Source: Butyricicoccus_A sp964387535 (lineage in GTDB: Bacteria > Bacillota > Clostridia > Oscillospirales > Butyricicoccaceae). Taken from it: a DNA stretch of 15,102 nucleotides. The notes under the pieces are model-generated. The model made no database searches. It saw only the letters and a list, made by a program, of their open reading frames with translations, and was not told the origin of the DNA. Position numbers and translations under genes: made by a program. Shown piece after piece: positions 13,941 through 15,102 of this stretch. How positions within the stretch are numbered: the first letter of the stretch is position 1; the number at the start of each line of letters is the position of its first letter. The stretch spans positions 1 through 15,102 of the forward strand of contig CAYLXH010000045.1 in the NCBI GenBank assembly GCA_964387535.1, in the 5' to 3' direction.

Positions 13941-13999
13941 AAAAAAAGCGCATCACGAAGAATCACACCCGTGGTGGTGTGCCCCTTCGTGACGCGCTT
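13941..13999 (-). terminator. Strong intrinsic terminator hairpin in the thi leader
   Basis: A 15-base outer stem, 13946-13960 with 13985-13999, has one G-U wobble in the minus-strand RNA. After a 3x3 internal loop, a 6-base inner stem (13964-13969 with 13976-13981) carries a 6-base loop. Seven U residues follow (13941-13947, in part shared with the stem foot). It lies between the thi promoter and thiS, about 13 bases after the predicted start. It could be an attenuator; no aptamer is recognisable. Confidence 0.85.
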
Positions 14000-14018
14000 G
14001 TCGTTCACTCTGGAGCTT

Positions 14019-14047
14019 ATTATAGTCGAGAAATTTGTGCTTGTCAA
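14019..14047 (-). promoter_or_regulatory. Consensus promoter of the thi operon
   Basis: On the minus strand: a perfect -35 TTGACA (14042-14047), a 17-base spacer and a perfect -10 TATAAT (14019-14024). The predicted start is near 14012. Confidence 0.85.
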
Positions 14048-14319
14048 CTGGATTTGTTCATCGGAACAAGGGAGAGGGATCAATGCAACGATGTTTCTCC
14101 GTTATAATAGATATCATTTCAGGCGGTATTGGTCGGAACAAGAGATACTGCACAAATAACCTGAGAAAATGAGCATCTAGTCCGACAAAATGCAAAAAAA
14201 TCACTTCCATTTTAGAGGAATTATATGTATACTATATAACAAGTGATATATACAATGGACTGAACGGCGAACGTCGCAAAGGACATCGTACGAAATAAGC
14301 GAACACAGGAGGAGACAGA
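14048..14319. other. Divergent intergenic region between thiS and ppdK
   Basis: No gene is seen. It holds the ppdK promoter region and an A+T-rich stretch around 14185-14260. No riboswitch or second hairpin of note was recognised. Confidence 0.6.
14205..14233 (+). promoter_or_regulatory. Candidate ppdK promoter
   Basis: -10 TATACT (14228-14233) is good; -35 TTCCAT (14205-14210), 17 bases upstream, is poor. A second -10-like TATACA lies near 14249. A leader of about 80 bases would precede ppdK. Confidence 0.4.
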
Positions 14320-15102
14320 ATGTACAAATGGGTCTATGAATTTTCGGAAGGTAACGCGAATATGCGTGAACTGCTGGGCGGCAAAGGAGCCAATCTCGCA
14401 GAGATGACCAATCTTGGCCTGCCGATTCCGAATGGTTTCACCGTCACAACAGAGGCATGCACCGATTATTATAAGCAGGGAAAAACGATTTCGGAGGAGA
14501 TCAAGGGACAGATTTTTGAGGCTCTGGCCAAGCTGGAGGAGCAGCAGGGAAAGAAGTTTGGTGATCCGAATGATCCGTTGCTGGTATCCGTTCGCTCGGG
14601 CGCCCGTGCGTCTATGCCGGGTATGATGGATACGATTTTGAACCTGGGTTTGAATGACGTTTCGGTGGAAGGCTTTGCGGTGAAGACCGGCAATCCGCGC
14701 TTCGCGTATGACTCCTATCGCCGTTTTATCCAGATGTTCTCGGACGTTGTTATGGAAATGAGCAAGACGTTCTTTGAAGGCATTCTGGACGATATCAAGG
14801 CAGCCAAGGGCGCGAAATATGACACGGATCTGACCGCAGACGATCTCAAGGAGGTCATTGCGCGGTACAAGGCAATTTATGCCGAGAAGATGGGTGCTGA
14901 GTTCCCGCAGGATCCGAAGGTTCAGCTGATGGAAGCGGTCAAGGCGGTATTCCGTTCGTGGGATAATCCGCGTGCTATCGTATATCGCCGCATGAATGAC
15001 ATTCCGGGTGACTGGGGCACTGCGGTCAACGTACAGTCGATGGTATTTGGCAATATGGGCGAGACGTCTGGTACCGGTGTGGCGTTTACCCGTGATCCCT
15101 CC
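14320..15102 (+). CDS. ppdK: Pyruvate, phosphate dikinase, N-terminal part
   Basis: The gene opens at ATG 14320, after AGGAGGAG, and continues for 261 codons to the window edge. This is about 30 percent of the roughly 870-residue enzyme. Residues 1-261 are the nucleotide-binding (ATP-grasp) domain: LLGGKGANLAEM near 19-30, LPIPNGFTVTTEAC near 34-47, and SVRSGARASMPGMMDTILNLG near 90-110 with the ATP-phosphate-binding Arg. FRSWDNPRA follows further on, then GNMGETSGTGVAFTRDPS at the very end. PpdK interconverts pyruvate, ATP and phosphate with phosphoenolpyruvate, AMP and pyrophosphate, and is common in anaerobic Clostridia for glycolysis or gluconeogenesis. The rest of the gene lies beyond the window. 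Confidence 0.96.
   Translation, partial: MYKWVYEFSEGNANMRELLGGKGANLAEMTNLGLPIPNGFTVTTEACTDYYKQGKTISEEIKGQIFEALAKLEEQQGKKFGDPNDPLLVSVRSGARASMPGMMDTILNLGLNDVSVEGFAVKTGNPRFAYDSYRRFIQMFSDVVMEMSKTFFEGILDDIKAAKGAKYDTDLTADDLKEVIARYKAIYAEKMGAEFPQDPKVQLMEAVKAVFRSWDNPRAIVYRRMNDIPGDWGTAVNVQSMVFGNMGETSGTGVAFTRDPS

Noticed and set aside
13912..14320. TPP riboswitch before thiS
   Set aside because: I looked on the minus strand for the CTGAGA and related aptamer core segments and did not see them; only a terminator hairpin is present.

Overview
The window looks like a chromosomal segment of a Gram-positive anaerobe of the class Clostridia. Base composition is balanced, Shine-Dalgarno sites are strong AGGAGG types, several promoters are near-consensus sigma-70 with 17-base spacers, and intrinsic terminators have U-runs. 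The gene set (two-gene SUF-like Fe-S system, thiSFGH plus tenI, ppdK, an inositol module) fits gut Oscillospirales/Butyricicoccaceae-type bacteria. That placement is inference. No mobile element, CRISPR array, tRNA or rRNA was seen.

Region 1 (1-4563, minus strand) is an inositol locus. A LacI-family regulator lies upstream of iolG (inositol 2-dehydrogenase), iolI (inosose isomerase) and a Na+/solute symporter that runs off the left edge. iolG and lacI each have a clear promoter, and both promoter regions carry the identical 13-mer GGTGCACGCAGAA. This is a good candidate for the regulator's operator. The later genes of the classical iol pathway (iolE, iolD, iolB, iolC, iolJ) are absent here.

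Region 2 (4564-5973) is about 1.4 kb with no convincing full-length gene. It holds a near-perfect plus-strand promoter and, downstream of it, a 46-codon TTG-start ORF that resembles a zinc ribbon. Region 3 (5974-7803) is a second, complete symporter homologous to the first, closed by a strong terminator. It is probably a second transporter of the same inositol locus.

Region 4 (7858-9680, plus) is a two-gene Fe-S cluster assembly operon: a SufC-type ATPase and a short SufB/D-type scaffold, ending in a 34-bp perfect palindrome terminator. Region 5 (9736-10456, minus) is a nitroreductase-family flavoprotein gene with its own promoter and terminator.

Region 6 (10470-14047, minus) is the thiazole branch of thiamine synthesis, in the order thiS-thiF-thiG-thiH-tenI. 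The last gene matches the thiazole tautomerase TenI better than thiamine phosphate synthase ThiE. The operon starts from a perfect TTGACA-17-TATAAT promoter. That promoter is followed almost at once by a strong terminator hairpin, and no TPP riboswitch is recognisable. Region 7 (14320-15102, plus) is the N-terminal part of pyruvate phosphate dikinase, cut by the right edge.
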